Shown here one piece after another: positions 38,117 to 46,230 of a DNA stretch of 51,513 nt; within the stretch, counting starts at the first letter, position 1; each line of letters starts with the position of its first letter. The DNA comes from Rhodospirillaceae bacterium. Lineage in GTDB: Bacteria; Pseudomonadota; Alphaproteobacteria; Rhodospirillales; Rhodospirillaceae. The notes under the pieces are model-generated. The model searched no databases. It saw only the letters and a program-made list of their open reading frames with translations, and was not told where the DNA came from. The position numbers and the translations under genes are program-made. The DNA lies in assembly GCA_019694335.1 (NCBI GenBank), contig JAIBCD010000020.1, positions 1 to 51,513 on the forward strand, read 5' to 3'.

Positions 38117-38683
38117 TCACGGCACCCCCTCCGCCGCCGCGCGGCGCGGGGCTGGCGCGGTATCGCTTCCGCCGCCCTTGACGTCCCCTTCGCCGAGGAT
38201 CAGGGACGCCATGCGCGCGCGGGCCCGCCACAGGCGGCTCTTGATGGTGCCCACCGAGCATCCCAGGGCATCGGCGGCCTCTTCGTAGCTCAGGCCGCTG
38301 GCGCAAATCAGGATCAGCACTTCACGCTGGCCATGCGGCAGTTGGTCCATGGCCTGGATGATCTCGTGCAACAACACGTCGGTTTCTTGCCCGCCATTGC
38401 GTGACAGGAGTTCCGGCGGCATATCCTCGATCGGAACCGGTTGACGCTTTTTGCGCCGGAGCGCGCCGATGTATTCGTTGCGCAGGATCTTATAAATCCA
38501 GGCCGTGAAATTGGTGCCCATGGTGAACTGGGACTGAGCGCGCAGCGCGCGCAACGCGGTTTCCTGCAAAAGATCCTCCGCCAACGCCCGGTCGCGGGTG
38601 AGCATGATGGCATAGGCCCGCAAGCGCGGCAGGTGCGCGAGCAGGATGTCTTGGAAAGTTTGCGACAAGGAAGCTTGAGACAT
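38117..38683 (-). CDS. ecfG: ECF sigma factor, EcfG type (general stress response)
   Basis: 188 aa. Region 2 (RDRALAEDLLQETALRALRA and FTAWIYKILRNEYI) and region 4 (LPHGQREVLILICASGLSYEEAADALGCSVGTIKSRLWRAR) are complete, with the EcfG-like ASGLSYEEAA turn. It directs RNA polymerase to GGAAC-N16/17-CGTT promoters. The gene is divergent from phyR and followed by nepR. A candidate promoter of the same type lies at 38925-38950 on the minus strand, consistent with the autoregulation known in this system. Confidence 0.88.
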   Translation of the reverse strand: MSQASLSQTFQDILLAHLPRLRAYAIMLTRDRALAEDLLQETALRALRAQSQFTMGTNFTAWIYKILRNEYIGALRRKKRQPVPIEDMPPELLSRNGGQETDVLLHEIIQAMDQLPHGQREVLILICASGLSYEEAADALGCSVGTIKSRLWRARARMASLILGEGDVKGGGSDTAPAPRRAAAEGVP

Positions 38684-39281
38684 GGACCTGATTATGCCCC
38701 GTTTTTGTCCGGCGCCGCGCGTGGCGGCGCGCCTTGGCCCGTGAGTTCCAGGAGGCGGCGAGCGTTAGACAAAACGCACCACTCTCAAAAGTGTTACAGG
38801 CGACCGGAAGGAATCCGGAAATATTCTCGCTGATTGAAAATGGGTCGTTCACCGCGATTTCTCAACCCCGACTTCCAGCTACCCCAAGCTGCATTCTGCC
38901 TACGGCAAGTAGCATCAATGCCTTAACTCCCCCGTTGCGGATCGCGTTCCTCCGACAGCCGCGGTATCCGTGCTGGCCCGGAGAGATGTGTTGGGGCGGA
39001 CACGCGGCGGATTCACCCAGTCTCTTGTGGACGACTCCTCCCCTCGTCGGGTCCGCGCCTCCGGCGCCGCGACATGCGCCGTGATTATTTGTTCATGAAA
39101 CCACGGGACGTTTGGCTATGATCGTATCCGCCGAGGATCGGAGCGCTTCCGTCGGCGGGGTTCGATTTTGGAAAGGTCATCCAGAATCCAAGGCTCAAGC
39201 AGCGGAAGGCTCCGACCGCAACATGACGGCCGTCACCATCCGCCCGCGGATCAATCGGCTCAGTAGAGATCGGAACGCCTC
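38684..39281. other. Long ecfG-phyR divergent intergenic region
   Basis: About 600 nt. No credible gene found. Contains one minus-strand candidate stress promoter, GGAAC-N17-AGTT (38925-38950), giving a ~240-nt ecfG leader. A weak plus-strand GGAGC-N15-GTT (39140-39162) lies before phyR. The length leaves room for leader structure or a small RNA, but I see no clear hairpin-terminator pair. Confidence 0.45.
38925..38950 (-). promoter_or_regulatory. Candidate EcfG-type promoter for ecfG
   Basis: On the minus strand, GGAAC (38950-38946), 17-nt spacer plus A, then GTT (38927-38925). One base (A for C) differs from the consensus -10 CGTT. The distance to the ecfG start is long (~240 nt). Confidence 0.4.
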
Positions 39282-40067
39282 ATGACGTTATCCCACGAGA
39301 TCGCTCAACATCTTCCGTTCCTGCGCCGCTATGCCCGCGCCTTGACGGGTTCGCAGGCCAGCGGCGACGCCTATGTGCGCGCCACGCTGGAGGCGATCAG
39401 CGAGAACCCGGACCGCTATCACCGGACGATGCACCCGCGCGTGGCGTTGTACCGCCTCTTTCATGTGATCTGGTCCGGCACACGGCCGGCGCGCGACGTT
39501 CCCGATAGTGAAAGCGATGACCGTTTCCGCACGCGGCTCGACGCCCTGTCGGCCGCGCGGCGCCAGGCGCTGCTGTTGACCGCAATGGAGAATTTCTCGC
39601 CGCCGGAAGTCGCGCAGATCCTCGACCGCGCCCCCGAGGAGATCAGCAAGATGGTCGCGGAAGCGCTCTATGGCCTGGTGGCGCAGACCCCGATCTCGGT
39701 GCTGATCATCGAGGACGAACCGATTATCTCGATGGATCTCTCCAATATCGTCGAGGAGATGGGACACACCGTCGCCAACGTGGTCCGCACGCGCCGCGAG
39801 GCGGTGGAAGCCGCCGCCAAATCGGCGCCCGGCCTGATCGTCGCGGATATACAACTCGCTGACAACAGCTCCGGCATCGATGCGGTCAGGGATATCCTGG
39901 CCGACCTGTCCGTGCCTGTGATTTTCGTCACGGCCTACCCCGAGCGCCTGCTCACCGGCGAACGTCCCGAGCCGACGTTCCTGGTGTCCAAACCCTTCGC
40001 CACCGAAAGCGTCAAAGTCACCATCGCTCAGGCGCTGCTGCTGGCCGAGGATCGACCCGGCGCGTAA
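39282..40067 (+). CDS. phyR: PhyR, anti-anti-sigma response regulator of the general stress response
   Basis: 261 aa. Residues ~1-130 form the degenerate sigma-like domain (LPFLRRYARALTGSQASGDAYVRA and ALLLTAMENFSPPEVAQIL); residues ~138-258 form the receiver with E144/D145, phospho-acceptor D189 (LIVADIQLAD), T217 (IFVTAYPE) and K237 (SKPF). Phosphorylation exposes the sigma-like domain, which binds NepR and releases EcfG. This architecture is diagnostic for PhyR. No histidine kinase (PhyK/Pak type) gene lies in the window. Confidence 0.95.
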   Translation: MTLSHEIAQHLPFLRRYARALTGSQASGDAYVRATLEAISENPDRYHRTMHPRVALYRLFHVIWSGTRPARDVPDSESDDRFRTRLDALSAARRQALLLTAMENFSPPEVAQILDRAPEEISKMVAEALYGLVAQTPISVLIIEDEPIISMDLSNIVEEMGHTVANVVRTRREAVEAAAKSAPGLIVADIQLADNSSGIDAVRDILADLSVPVIFVTAYPERLLTGERPEPTFLVSKPFATESVKVTIAQALLLAEDRPGA

Positions 40068-40247
40068 GCGCCGGCGCGCGGTCAAAAAGCCGGCCGCGGA
40101 CGATTTCGGGAGCGGAGGGAAGCTCCACGGCGCGGGGCAACCTAACGCACGGATGCGCGCGGCGATTTTGTCGGCCGCGGCGCCCACGTCCTCCTACGGG
40201 ATCCTGGCCAGAGCGTTGCAGTTCCGGCTCACGATTGCACCGGCGAT

Positions 40248-40273
40248 GGAACCTTAGGGCAGGGACGGCAGTT
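40248..40273 (+). promoter_or_regulatory. Candidate EcfG-type promoter for the DUF1328 gene
   Basis: GGAAC (40248-40252), 17-nt spacer plus A, then GTT (40271-40273). One mismatch in the -10. It lies ~83 nt upstream of the DUF1328 start and directly after phyR. Confidence 0.45.
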
Positions 40274-40355
40274 GAGGCCTCGTGGCCGCGCATTGAACAC
40301 AGGGCTAACGGCGCCCGCGCCCGTGACGGCAACCGCGATACAAAAGGAGGTGGCC

Positions 40356-40532
40356 ATGCTTGGATGGGCTCTGACATTTCTGGTGGTTGCGCTGCTCGCC
40401 GGGATCTTCGGCTTCGGCGGTGTCGCGTCGGCCTCCATGGGGATCGCCCAGGCGCTGTTCTTCATCTTCCTGGTCGGGTTCCTGATCGCGCTGGTGATCT
40501 ACCTGGTCGGCGGTCGCCGCGCGCCTCCGTAA
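40356..40532 (+). CDS. DUF1328 family small membrane protein (YtjA-like)
   Basis: 58 aa, ideal RBS (AAGGAGG five bases before ATG). Two membrane helices: [20 protein letters not shown] and [19 protein letters not shown]. It closely matches the DUF1328/YtjA family, whose function is unknown but which is often stress-induced. Follows phyR and may be part of the EcfG regulon through the candidate promoter at 40248. Confidence 0.92.
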   Translation: MLGWALTFLVVALLAGIFGFGGVASASMGIAQALFFIFLVGFLIALVIYLVGGRRAPP

Positions 40533-40594
40533 TCTCACAGCTTAAGGCGGCGGGCTTTTTCTGACGCCGATTTTCTGGCGAAAATGTCTCGATA

Positions 40595-40610
40595 TGGCAA
40601 CATGTTGCCA
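40595..40610. promoter_or_regulatory. Perfect 16-bp palindrome TGGCAACATGTTGCCA
   Basis: A perfect 8+8 inverted repeat in the 284-nt gap between the DUF1328 and YqjD-like genes. Size and symmetry suit a dimeric repressor (LacI/GntR-like). No following T-tract, so not a terminator. Regulator unknown. Confidence 0.5.
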
Positions 40611-40816
40611 GCGTTAATTGTTCCTTAGGCGGGACCGGGTGTTATGGCCTTAAGGCGTGATCCGTGCGGGGAACATTCTCCGCGCGAATCGCATTTTTGA
40701 GGTTTGCAAGTGTCCCGGCTTGCCCAAGGATGACCGTGTAGAGACGGTATCGCTTGGGCGGCCGGAGACCCTTCCAGAGGGACGTCCCGCTCTCTGTCGG
40801 TGATAGGAGCACGACC

Positions 40817-41110
40817 ATGGACATCAGCAAGAAAGACATCGACGCCGTCATCGCCGATGTCGCCGCCCTTAAGCGCGATCTCGCCAAAGCCATTTCCCGT
40901 TTCAAGGACAGCACGGCGGACACCGCCGAAGACGCCCAGGATTTCGTGGAAGAAATCAGTAACGAACTCGCCGGCATCGTGAAGGACGCCAGCAAGCGCG
41001 GCAGCCGCACCATGAAGTCCGTCGGCCGCAAAGTCGAGGACCAGCCGGTGGCGGCACTGCTGATCGCCTTCGGCGTCGGCTTCATCATCAGCCGCCTGAT
41101 TTCCCGCTAA
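40817..41110 (+). CDS. YqjD/ElaB-like (DUF883) C-tail-anchored membrane protein
   Basis: 97 aa; AGGAG ten bases before ATG. An acidic/basic coiled-coil-like soluble part (1-72) is followed by one C-terminal membrane helix with the family ending DQPVAALLIAFGVGFIISRL. E. coli YqjD, ElaB and YgaM are stationary-phase, sigma-S-controlled proteins that bind ribosomes and attach them to the inner membrane. Here it is next to the alphaproteobacterial stress locus and followed by the YqjE-like gene, the same order as E. coli yqjD-yqjE. Confidence 0.85.
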   Translation: MDISKKDIDAVIADVAALKRDLAKAISRFKDSTADTAEDAQDFVEEISNELAGIVKDASKRGSRTMKSVGRKVEDQPVAALLIAFGVGFIISRLISR

Positions 41111-41144
41111 CGGATTTATTCGTCAAAGGACGGGCAGAGGCGCC

Positions 41145-41555
41145 ATGGAAAAGCTCATCAAGATCCTGATCGTGGCGTTCAGCGAGATGCGCCAGGCGCA
41201 GCGCATGACCGGGAGGATTTCCACCGCCGCCATGCTGTCGGTGTTCGCCTTCTTCACCACCCTGGGCATGCTCGGATGCGGCGTGGCGTCATTGTGGCTC
41301 ACCCTCGCGCCGCGCGTCGGTAACGCGGAAGCGGCTCTGTGGTCGGCGCTCCTCCTGTTCGGGCTCACGCTCGGGCTCGGCACCGGCTCCTACCTCGTGA
41401 TCAAGAACAAGGACAACGGCGGCGGCGCGTCTACATCGTCCGAGTTTTTCGACAATATCGGCGGCGAAATTGCCCGCGCCGTCAGCCAGAGCAAGGGCTC
41501 TGTGTTGCTCTCGGCGCTCCTGGCCGGCATGGCTTACGGCAGCACGCGCAAGTGA
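41145..41555 (+). CDS. YqjE-like inner-membrane protein (Phage_holin_3_6 family)
   Basis: 136 aa with two membrane helices (~28-54 and ~62-86) and a soluble C-terminal part with GEIARAVSQSKGS. Similar in size and layout to YqjE, the partner of YqjD, whose family name refers to holin-like topology and not to a phage origin. 34-nt gap after the YqjD-like gene, so probably one transcript. Function unknown. Confidence 0.72.
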   Translation: MEKLIKILIVAFSEMRQAQRMTGRISTAAMLSVFAFFTTLGMLGCGVASLWLTLAPRVGNAEAALWSALLLFGLTLGLGTGSYLVIKNKDNGGGASTSSEFFDNIGGEIARAVSQSKGSVLLSALLAGMAYGSTRK

Positions 41556-41589
41556 CTTTAGGTTTGGCGCGCTGCGCCAATCCTAAAGT
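41555..41589. terminator. Long hairpin after the YqjE-like gene
   Basis: ACTTTAGG-T-TTGGCGC (41555-41570) pairs with GCGCCAA-T-CCTAAAGT (41574-41589), a 15-bp stem with one T-T mismatch and a 3-nt loop. It begins at the stop codon. No U-tract follows; the dispersed repeat copy C joins its right edge. Confidence 0.6.
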
Positions 41590-41638
41590 CATCCTCGGGC
41601 TCGGTCCGAGGATCCAGGGGCCGAGGATCCGGGGGCCG
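41588..41638. repeat. Dispersed intergenic repeat, copy C (one end)
   Basis: Begins GTCATCCTCGGGCTCGGTCC, then GAGGATCCAGGGGCC and a second GAGGATCCGGGGGCC, matching the left end of copy B (27951-28127). Truncated. Confidence 0.6.
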
Positions 41639-41699
41639 AATTCCGCCCGTAATAAGGATAAGTCATTATAAAATAACGTTGGTATGGCGACGGTATTTC

Positions 41700-41728
41700 T
41701 TGTCGCTCGCGCTGTGGCGGAGTATAAA
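41700..41728 (+). promoter_or_regulatory. Sigma-70-like promoter of the tetR-carboxylase operon
   Basis: -35 TTGTCG (41700-41705), 17-nt spacer, -10 TATAAA (41723-41728). The -10 overlaps the operator palindrome at 41726-41744. Transcription start is predicted near 41735. Confidence 0.6.
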
Positions 41729-41744
41729 TGAGTTTAACTCATTT
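41726..41744. promoter_or_regulatory. Operator palindrome AAATGAGTTTAACTCATTT
   Basis: A perfect 9+1+9 inverted repeat covering the -10 and start site, 8 nt before the TetR start codon. Ideal for autorepression by the TetR protein encoded next, and for coordinate control of the carboxylase genes. Confidence 0.75.
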
Positions 41745-41752
41745 AGGGGTCC

Positions 41753-42445
41753 ATGGCCGCACCGCAAGCCCGTCGCCGAGAACGTCTGAGCCCTGCCGCG
41801 CGTAAAACCGACATCATGCGCTGCGCGGGCGCGCTCCTGCGCGCCAGCGACGACCGCGACGGGATCGTCGCGGCAATCGCCCAAAACCTGGGCATCGTCG
41901 AAGGCACCGTCTACCGCTACTTCCCAACCAAACGCGACCTGATCATCCAGGTGGCGGAGGACTGGTATGAAGGCATGTTGGCGGATTACGACCGCGAACT
42001 CGCCGGGATCAGCGGGACCAGGGCGCGGCTGCGGTTCATGATCTGGCGCCATCTCACGGTGATGCACGACGAGCCCGCGATGTGCCGCCTGGTGCTGGAT
42101 GAACTCCGCGCCGACGCCGGTTACCGTGAAACCACGATCTATCAGCTCAATCGTCTATACACCCAGCGCACCCTCGGTATCGTCAGGGAGGGCATCGCCT
42201 CGGGCGAGTTGCGCGCCGATGTGCCGCTGACCATGGTGCGCGACATGATCTACGGCGGGATCGAGCATCACTGCTGGGCCTACCTGCGCGGCGAGGGTAA
42301 GTTCTCGCCCGAGCAGGCGGCCGATGACATTGTCGCCATCGTCTATCGCGGTATCGCTGCGCCCGAGGAATCCGGCGCGCTCGCCCGCCTCGAGGACGTC
42401 GCCAAACGCCTGGAACGTTTCACCCAAACCCACACGGCAACCTGA
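41753..42445 (+). CDS. TetR-family transcriptional regulator
   Basis: 230 aa. N-terminal helix-turn-helix domain (residues ~18-65) with the TetR recognition helix pattern IVEGTVYRYFPTKRDLI; the C-terminal helical ligand and dimer domain has YGGIEHHCWAYL near residue 165. The gene starts just after its own likely operator and ends 8 nt before the biotin carboxylase, so it is the first gene of the operon. A CoA-ester or related metabolite is the probable inducer, inferred from the target genes. Confidence 0.9.
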   Translation: MAAPQARRRERLSPAARKTDIMRCAGALLRASDDRDGIVAAIAQNLGIVEGTVYRYFPTKRDLIIQVAEDWYEGMLADYDRELAGISGTRARLRFMIWRHLTVMHDEPAMCRLVLDELRADAGYRETTIYQLNRLYTQRTLGIVREGIASGELRADVPLTMVRDMIYGGIEHHCWAYLRGEGKFSPEQAADDIVAIVYRGIAAPEESGALARLEDVAKRLERFTQTHTAT

Positions 42446-42453
42446 GAACACAC

Positions 42454-43926
42454 ATGCTCAAGAAAGTCCTGATCGCCAACCGCGGCGAAATCGCCTGCCG
42501 GGTCATGCGCACCTGCAAGCGGCTGGGGATCGCCTCGGTCGCGGTCTACCATCACGAGGACCGCAACGCGCCGCACGTCGCCATGGCCGACGAGAAGGTG
42601 CAGCTCACCGGCCAGGTGCCGACCCAGGCCTATCTCGACCAGGAACAGATCGTCGCCGCCTGCAAGGCCACCGGCGCGGAAGCCGTGCACCCGGGGTATG
42701 GATTCCTGTCGGAGAACGCGGGGTTCGCCAAGCGCATCACCGAAGCGGGGATCACGTTCATCGGCCCCGATCCCGAAGTGATCACCCTGATGGGCGACAA
42801 GATCATCAGCCGCGAATTCGCCGCCAAGCATGGCATTCCGGTGGCGCCCAGCGCCAAACAGACCGGCACTATCGAGGCTTTCATCAAGGAAGCCGCCGCC
42901 ATCGGCTTTCCCTTGCTGATCAAGGCGTCGGCCGGCGGCGGCGGCAAGGGCATGAAGATCGTGCGCAAGACCGAGGAACTGGAAGAGAACATCCGGGTCG
43001 CCGCCAGCGAGGCGCAGCGTTATTTCTCCGACGGCCGGGTCTACGCCGAACGCCTGGTGGACATGCCGCGCCATATCGAAGTGCAGGTGCTGGGCGACGG
43101 CAAAGGCAACGTGGTGCATCTGTTCGAGCGCGAGTGTTCGATTCAGCGGCGTTATCAGAAGGTGGTCGAGGAATCTCCCGCGCCGAACCTGCCGGCCAAG
43201 TTGCGCGACGAGATCTGCGCTTCGGCGGTTCGGCTGTGCGCCGCCGCCAAATACAAGAACGCCGGCACGGTGGAATTCATCCTGGGCTCCAAGGGCGAAT
43301 ACTACTTCCTGGAAATGAACACCCGGCTGCAGGTGGAACACCCGGTCACGGAAATCGTGCTCGGCCTCGATCTGGTCGAGGAGCAGCTCAAGATCGCGTC
43401 GGGGCAGGGGCTGGCGCTAAAGCAATCCGACATCAGGCAAAATGGCCACGCCCTGGAAGTGCGCGTCTGCGCCGAGCGGCCGGAGAAGGACTTCCAGCCC
43501 GCGACCGGCCGTGTCGGTGTCTTGCGTGTCCCCCAAGGCGAGGGGGTGCGCTGGGACGGCGGCATCCGCGAGGGCCAGGCCGTAACCCCGGCCTTCGACT
43601 CCATGCTGGCCAAACTGATCTCCTATGGCCCGGACCGCGCCACCGCCATCGGCCGCCTGGCGGGCGCGTTGCGCGATACCGTGCTGCTGGGCGTGCCCAC
43701 CAATATCGACTTCCTGTCCCGCATCATGGCCAACCCGGTATTCAAGGACGGCAAGCTGCACACCGGGTTCATCAAGGAGCAGGGTGAATCCCTGATGCCC
43801 GCACCGGTTCCTGCGGCCACCGAGGCGGCCGTGGCGGTGGCGGCGCTCACCATCACCGACGATTTCCAGGCCTCGGCGTTCCATACGCCCGAGCCCTACG
43901 CCTCCATCGGCGCTTGGCGAAATTAA
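42454..43926 (+). CDS. Acyl-CoA carboxylase, biotin carboxylase subunit
   Basis: 490 aa. Biotin carboxylase domain order: N-terminal ANRGEIACRVMRT, ATP-grasp glycine loop KASAGGGGKGMKIV, catalytic ERECSIQRRYQKVVEE and the NTRLQVEHPVTE motif, then the C-terminal BC domain. It carboxylates biotin on the carrier protein using ATP and bicarbonate. It ends at WRN-stop with no biotin domain, unlike fused methylcrotonyl- or propionyl-CoA carboxylase alpha chains (~650-680 aa); the carrier is the next gene. Substrate follows from the carboxyltransferase. Confidence 0.92.
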   Translation: MLKKVLIANRGEIACRVMRTCKRLGIASVAVYHHEDRNAPHVAMADEKVQLTGQVPTQAYLDQEQIVAACKATGAEAVHPGYGFLSENAGFAKRITEAGITFIGPDPEVITLMGDKIISREFAAKHGIPVAPSAKQTGTIEAFIKEAAAIGFPLLIKASAGGGGKGMKIVRKTEELEENIRVAASEAQRYFSDGRVYAERLVDMPRHIEVQVLGDGKGNVVHLFERECSIQRRYQKVVEESPAPNLPAKLRDEICASAVRLCAAAKYKNAGTVEFILGSKGEYYFLEMNTRLQVEHPVTEIVLGLDLVEEQLKIASGQGLALKQSDIRQNGHALEVRVCAERPEKDFQPATGRVGVLRVPQGEGVRWDGGIREGQAVTPAFDSMLAKLISYGPDRATAIGRLAGALRDTVLLGVPTNIDFLSRIMANPVFKDGKLHTGFIKEQGESLMPAPVPAATEAAVAVAALTITDDFQASAFHTPEPYASIGAWRN

Positions 43927-43951
43927 GCAGGCGGAATTAGGAGAAATCATC

Positions 43952-44440
43952 ATGGCATTTGACATCGCCATCGACGGCCAGGAACGCACGGCCGACATCC
44001 TCGCCCGCAAGCCCGACCTCACGGTCTCCCTGGGCGATGCGGTCTATCCCTTGATCTATTCCGCTCATGCGCCGGAAGAGTTTGAAATCCAGATCGCGGG
44101 CAAAACCTACAAAGGCTTTCGTTATGCGACGGCAGAAGAGGTGCATGTGCGCCTCGACGGTCGCACCTTCGTGGTGGAACTGCCGCGGTTCGGTGGCGGC
44201 CACGGCGCCGGCGGCAAGCAGGACAACGAAATCCGTGCCGATATGCCGGGCACCGTGGTCTCCCTCCACTGCAAGGAGGGCGATGAGGTCACCTCCGGCC
44301 AGAAGCTGCTGACCATCGAGAGCATGAAACTCCAGATCAGCATGGTTGCGCCGCGCGACGGCGTGGTCGCCAAGCTGCCGGTGGCCGCCAACACCACCTT
44401 CGAACGGGGCGCGGTGCTCGCCGCCCTGAAGCCAGTCTAA
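43952..44440 (+). CDS. Biotin carboxyl carrier protein of the acyl-CoA carboxylase
   Basis: 162 aa with its own RBS (TTAGGAGAA). Residues 1-85 form a beta-rich segment like the region between BC and biotinyl domains of fused alpha chains. Residues ~92-160 are a biotinyl domain with biotin lysine K126 in IESMKLQ (the usual EAMKM reads ESMKL). 25 nt separate it from the BC gene. Together BC plus this protein (652 aa) equal one normal fused alpha chain, so this looks like a gene fission at the linker. Confidence 0.9.
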   Translation: MAFDIAIDGQERTADILARKPDLTVSLGDAVYPLIYSAHAPEEFEIQIAGKTYKGFRYATAEEVHVRLDGRTFVVELPRFGGGHGAGGKQDNEIRADMPGTVVSLHCKEGDEVTSGQKLLTIESMKLQISMVAPRDGVVAKLPVAANTTFERGAVLAALKPV

Positions 44441-44453
44441 CGGGAATCCCGCC

Positions 44454-46061
44454 ATGCAAGTGCTCAAGACCAAGATCAACACCGCGTCCGAGGATTTCCG
44501 CGTCCGCTATGCGCATAACAAGGGTCTCGCCGCGGCCCTCAAGGACAAGCTGCACCAGGTGCGCCATGTGCGCCCGCAGCGCGACCTCGACCGGCTCGCC
44601 AAGCAAGGCAAGCTCACACCGCGCCAGCGCATCGAGAAACTGATCGATCCCGGCACGCCGTTCCTGGAGTTGTCGTCGCTCGCCGCCAATATGGCCTACA
44701 ACGGCGAAGCGCCGGGGGCCTCGGTGATCACCGGTATCGGCATCGTCTCGGGCCGGGAAGTGATGATCAACGCCGGGGATTCCACGGTGAAGGGCGGGGC
44801 CTGGTATCCGCTGACCGTGCAGAAGATCGTGCGCTGCCTGGATATCGCCATCGAGAACCACCTGCCGGTGGTCCATGTCTGCGATTCCGCCGGCGCGCAG
44901 TTGCAGCTTCAGTCCGAGGTGTTCCCCGACAAATACATGGCCGGGCGCATCTTCCGCAATCAGGCGGTGCTTTCGAAAATGGGCATCAAGCAGGTGTCCC
45001 TGGTGATGGGCCACTGCACGGCGGGCGGCGCCTATATCCCGGCCATGAGCGACTACAGCGTGATCGTGCGCGGCACCGGCGGTGTGTTCCTGGGGGGGCC
45101 GCCCCTGGTGAAAGCGGCCACGGGGCAGGTGATGACCGCCGATGAAATTGGCGGCGCGGACCTGCACACCCAGCTCAGCGGCACCGTGGACTACGCGGCG
45201 AATACCGAGGATGAAGCGATCGCCATGGGGCGCGAGATCATCGCCCAGTTCCAGGACAAACCCAAGGCGCGCACCAGGATCGGCCTCGGCCAGGCGCCGC
45301 TTTACGACCCGGACGAACTCTACGGCATCATTCCGGACGACATCAAAAAGAGCTTCGACATCCGCGAAGTCATCGCCCGCGTGGTCGATGGCTCGCGCTT
45401 CCACGAATACAAGCCCGACTATGGAACCACCTTGGTCACCGGCTACGCCGAGATTTGGGGCTTTCAGGTCGGAATCATCGCCAACAACGGCATCCTGTTC
45501 AACGACAGCACCAAGAAGGCGGCGCATTTCATCGAATTGTGCAACCAGAACAACACGCCGATCCTGTTCTTGCAGAACATCACCGGCTACATGGTGGGCC
45601 GCGACTACGAAATCGCCGGCATCACCAAGGACGGCGCCAAGATGATCATGGCCCAGGTGGCGAGTCACGTGCCCAAGATCACGGTCATGTGCCACGCCTC
45701 CTACGGCGCGGGGAACTACGGCATGTGCGGCCGCGCCTATGACGGGCGCTTCCTGTTCACCTGGCCCAATCACCAGATCGCGGTCATGGGCAACGAACAG
45801 GCCGCCGGAACGCTGGTCGACGTGAAACGCGCCCAGTTGGAGCGCACCGGCGCCAAGGTGGATCAGGCGGTGCTCGACAAGATCCGCGACGATACCATCA
45901 AGGCCTTCGCCACCCAGACCAGCGCCTATTATTCGACCTCGCAGTTGTGGGACGACGGCATCATCGACCCGACGGATACCCGCAACGCCCTTGGCATCGC
46001 CATCAGCGCCTCCCTGAACGCGCCGTTCGGGCCACAAGGGGCGGGGGTGTACCGGTTCTAG
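44454..46061 (+). CDS. Acyl-CoA carboxylase, carboxyltransferase (beta) subunit, MCC/GCC-like
   Basis: 535 aa. N- and C-carboxyltransferase halves with acyl-CoA and oxyanion signatures GDSTVKGGAWYP, CDSAGAQLQLQ, GHCTAGGAYIPAMSDYSVIVRG, FLGGPPLVKAATGQ and GGADLHTQLSG, then SYGAGNYGMCGRAY and the ANEQAAG-type GNEQAAGTLV motif. These point to methylcrotonyl- or geranyl-CoA carboxylase beta rather than propionyl-CoA carboxylase. It transfers the carboxyl group from biotin to a branched enoyl-CoA. Its start is 13 nt after the carrier gene. Leucine/isovalerate or terpenoid degradation is likely; exact substrate not certain. Confidence 0.9.
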   Translation: MQVLKTKINTASEDFRVRYAHNKGLAAALKDKLHQVRHVRPQRDLDRLAKQGKLTPRQRIEKLIDPGTPFLELSSLAANMAYNGEAPGASVITGIGIVSGREVMINAGDSTVKGGAWYPLTVQKIVRCLDIAIENHLPVVHVCDSAGAQLQLQSEVFPDKYMAGRIFRNQAVLSKMGIKQVSLVMGHCTAGGAYIPAMSDYSVIVRGTGGVFLGGPPLVKAATGQVMTADEIGGADLHTQLSGTVDYAANTEDEAIAMGREIIAQFQDKPKARTRIGLGQAPLYDPDELYGIIPDDIKKSFDIREVIARVVDGSRFHEYKPDYGTTLVTGYAEIWGFQVGIIANNGILFNDSTKKAAHFIELCNQNNTPILFLQNITGYMVGRDYEIAGITKDGAKMIMAQVASHVPKITVMCHASYGAGNYGMCGRAYDGRFLFTWPNHQIAVMGNEQAAGTLVDVKRAQLERTGAKVDQAVLDKIRDDTIKAFATQTSAYYSTSQLWDDGIIDPTDTRNALGIAISASLNAPFGPQGAGVYRF

Positions 46062-46170
46062 ACCAGGGCTTTTGAAGCTGCGCTGCCTAAAGCGTGCCGC
46101 CGGCTACCGCGATTTCCTGCCGCTTCGGGGCTCGGGAGGCTTCACACCCATCGCCCAATCGGCTGACCGC

Positions 46171-46209
46171 AAATGAAAAGGGCCGCCCGGAAGGCGGCCC
46201 TTTTCATTT
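46171..46209. terminator. Strong bidirectional rho-independent terminator
   Basis: AAATGAAAAGGGCCGCC (46171-46187) and GGCGGCCCTTTTCATTT (46193-46209) form a perfect 17-bp inverted repeat with a 5-nt CGGAA loop; T-rich ends on both strands. It lies between the converging carboxylase operon and the thiolase gene. Confidence 0.93.
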
Positions 46210-46230
46210 CTCTCGGCGTATGGCGCGGAT

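Noticed and set aside
39140-39170. tRNA-like GGTTCGATT T-loop upstream of phyR
   Set aside because: No matching T-stem, anticodon arm or acceptor stem could be built.
40670-40694. EcfG-type promoter before the YqjD-like gene
   Set aside because: GGAAC is present (40670-40674) but the -10 reads CATT instead of CGTT; too weak to call.
41145-41555. Phage holin, suggesting a prophage remnant
   Set aside because: The family name is misleading. The gene pairs with a YqjD-like gene as in E. coli yqjD-yqjE, and no other phage gene is present.
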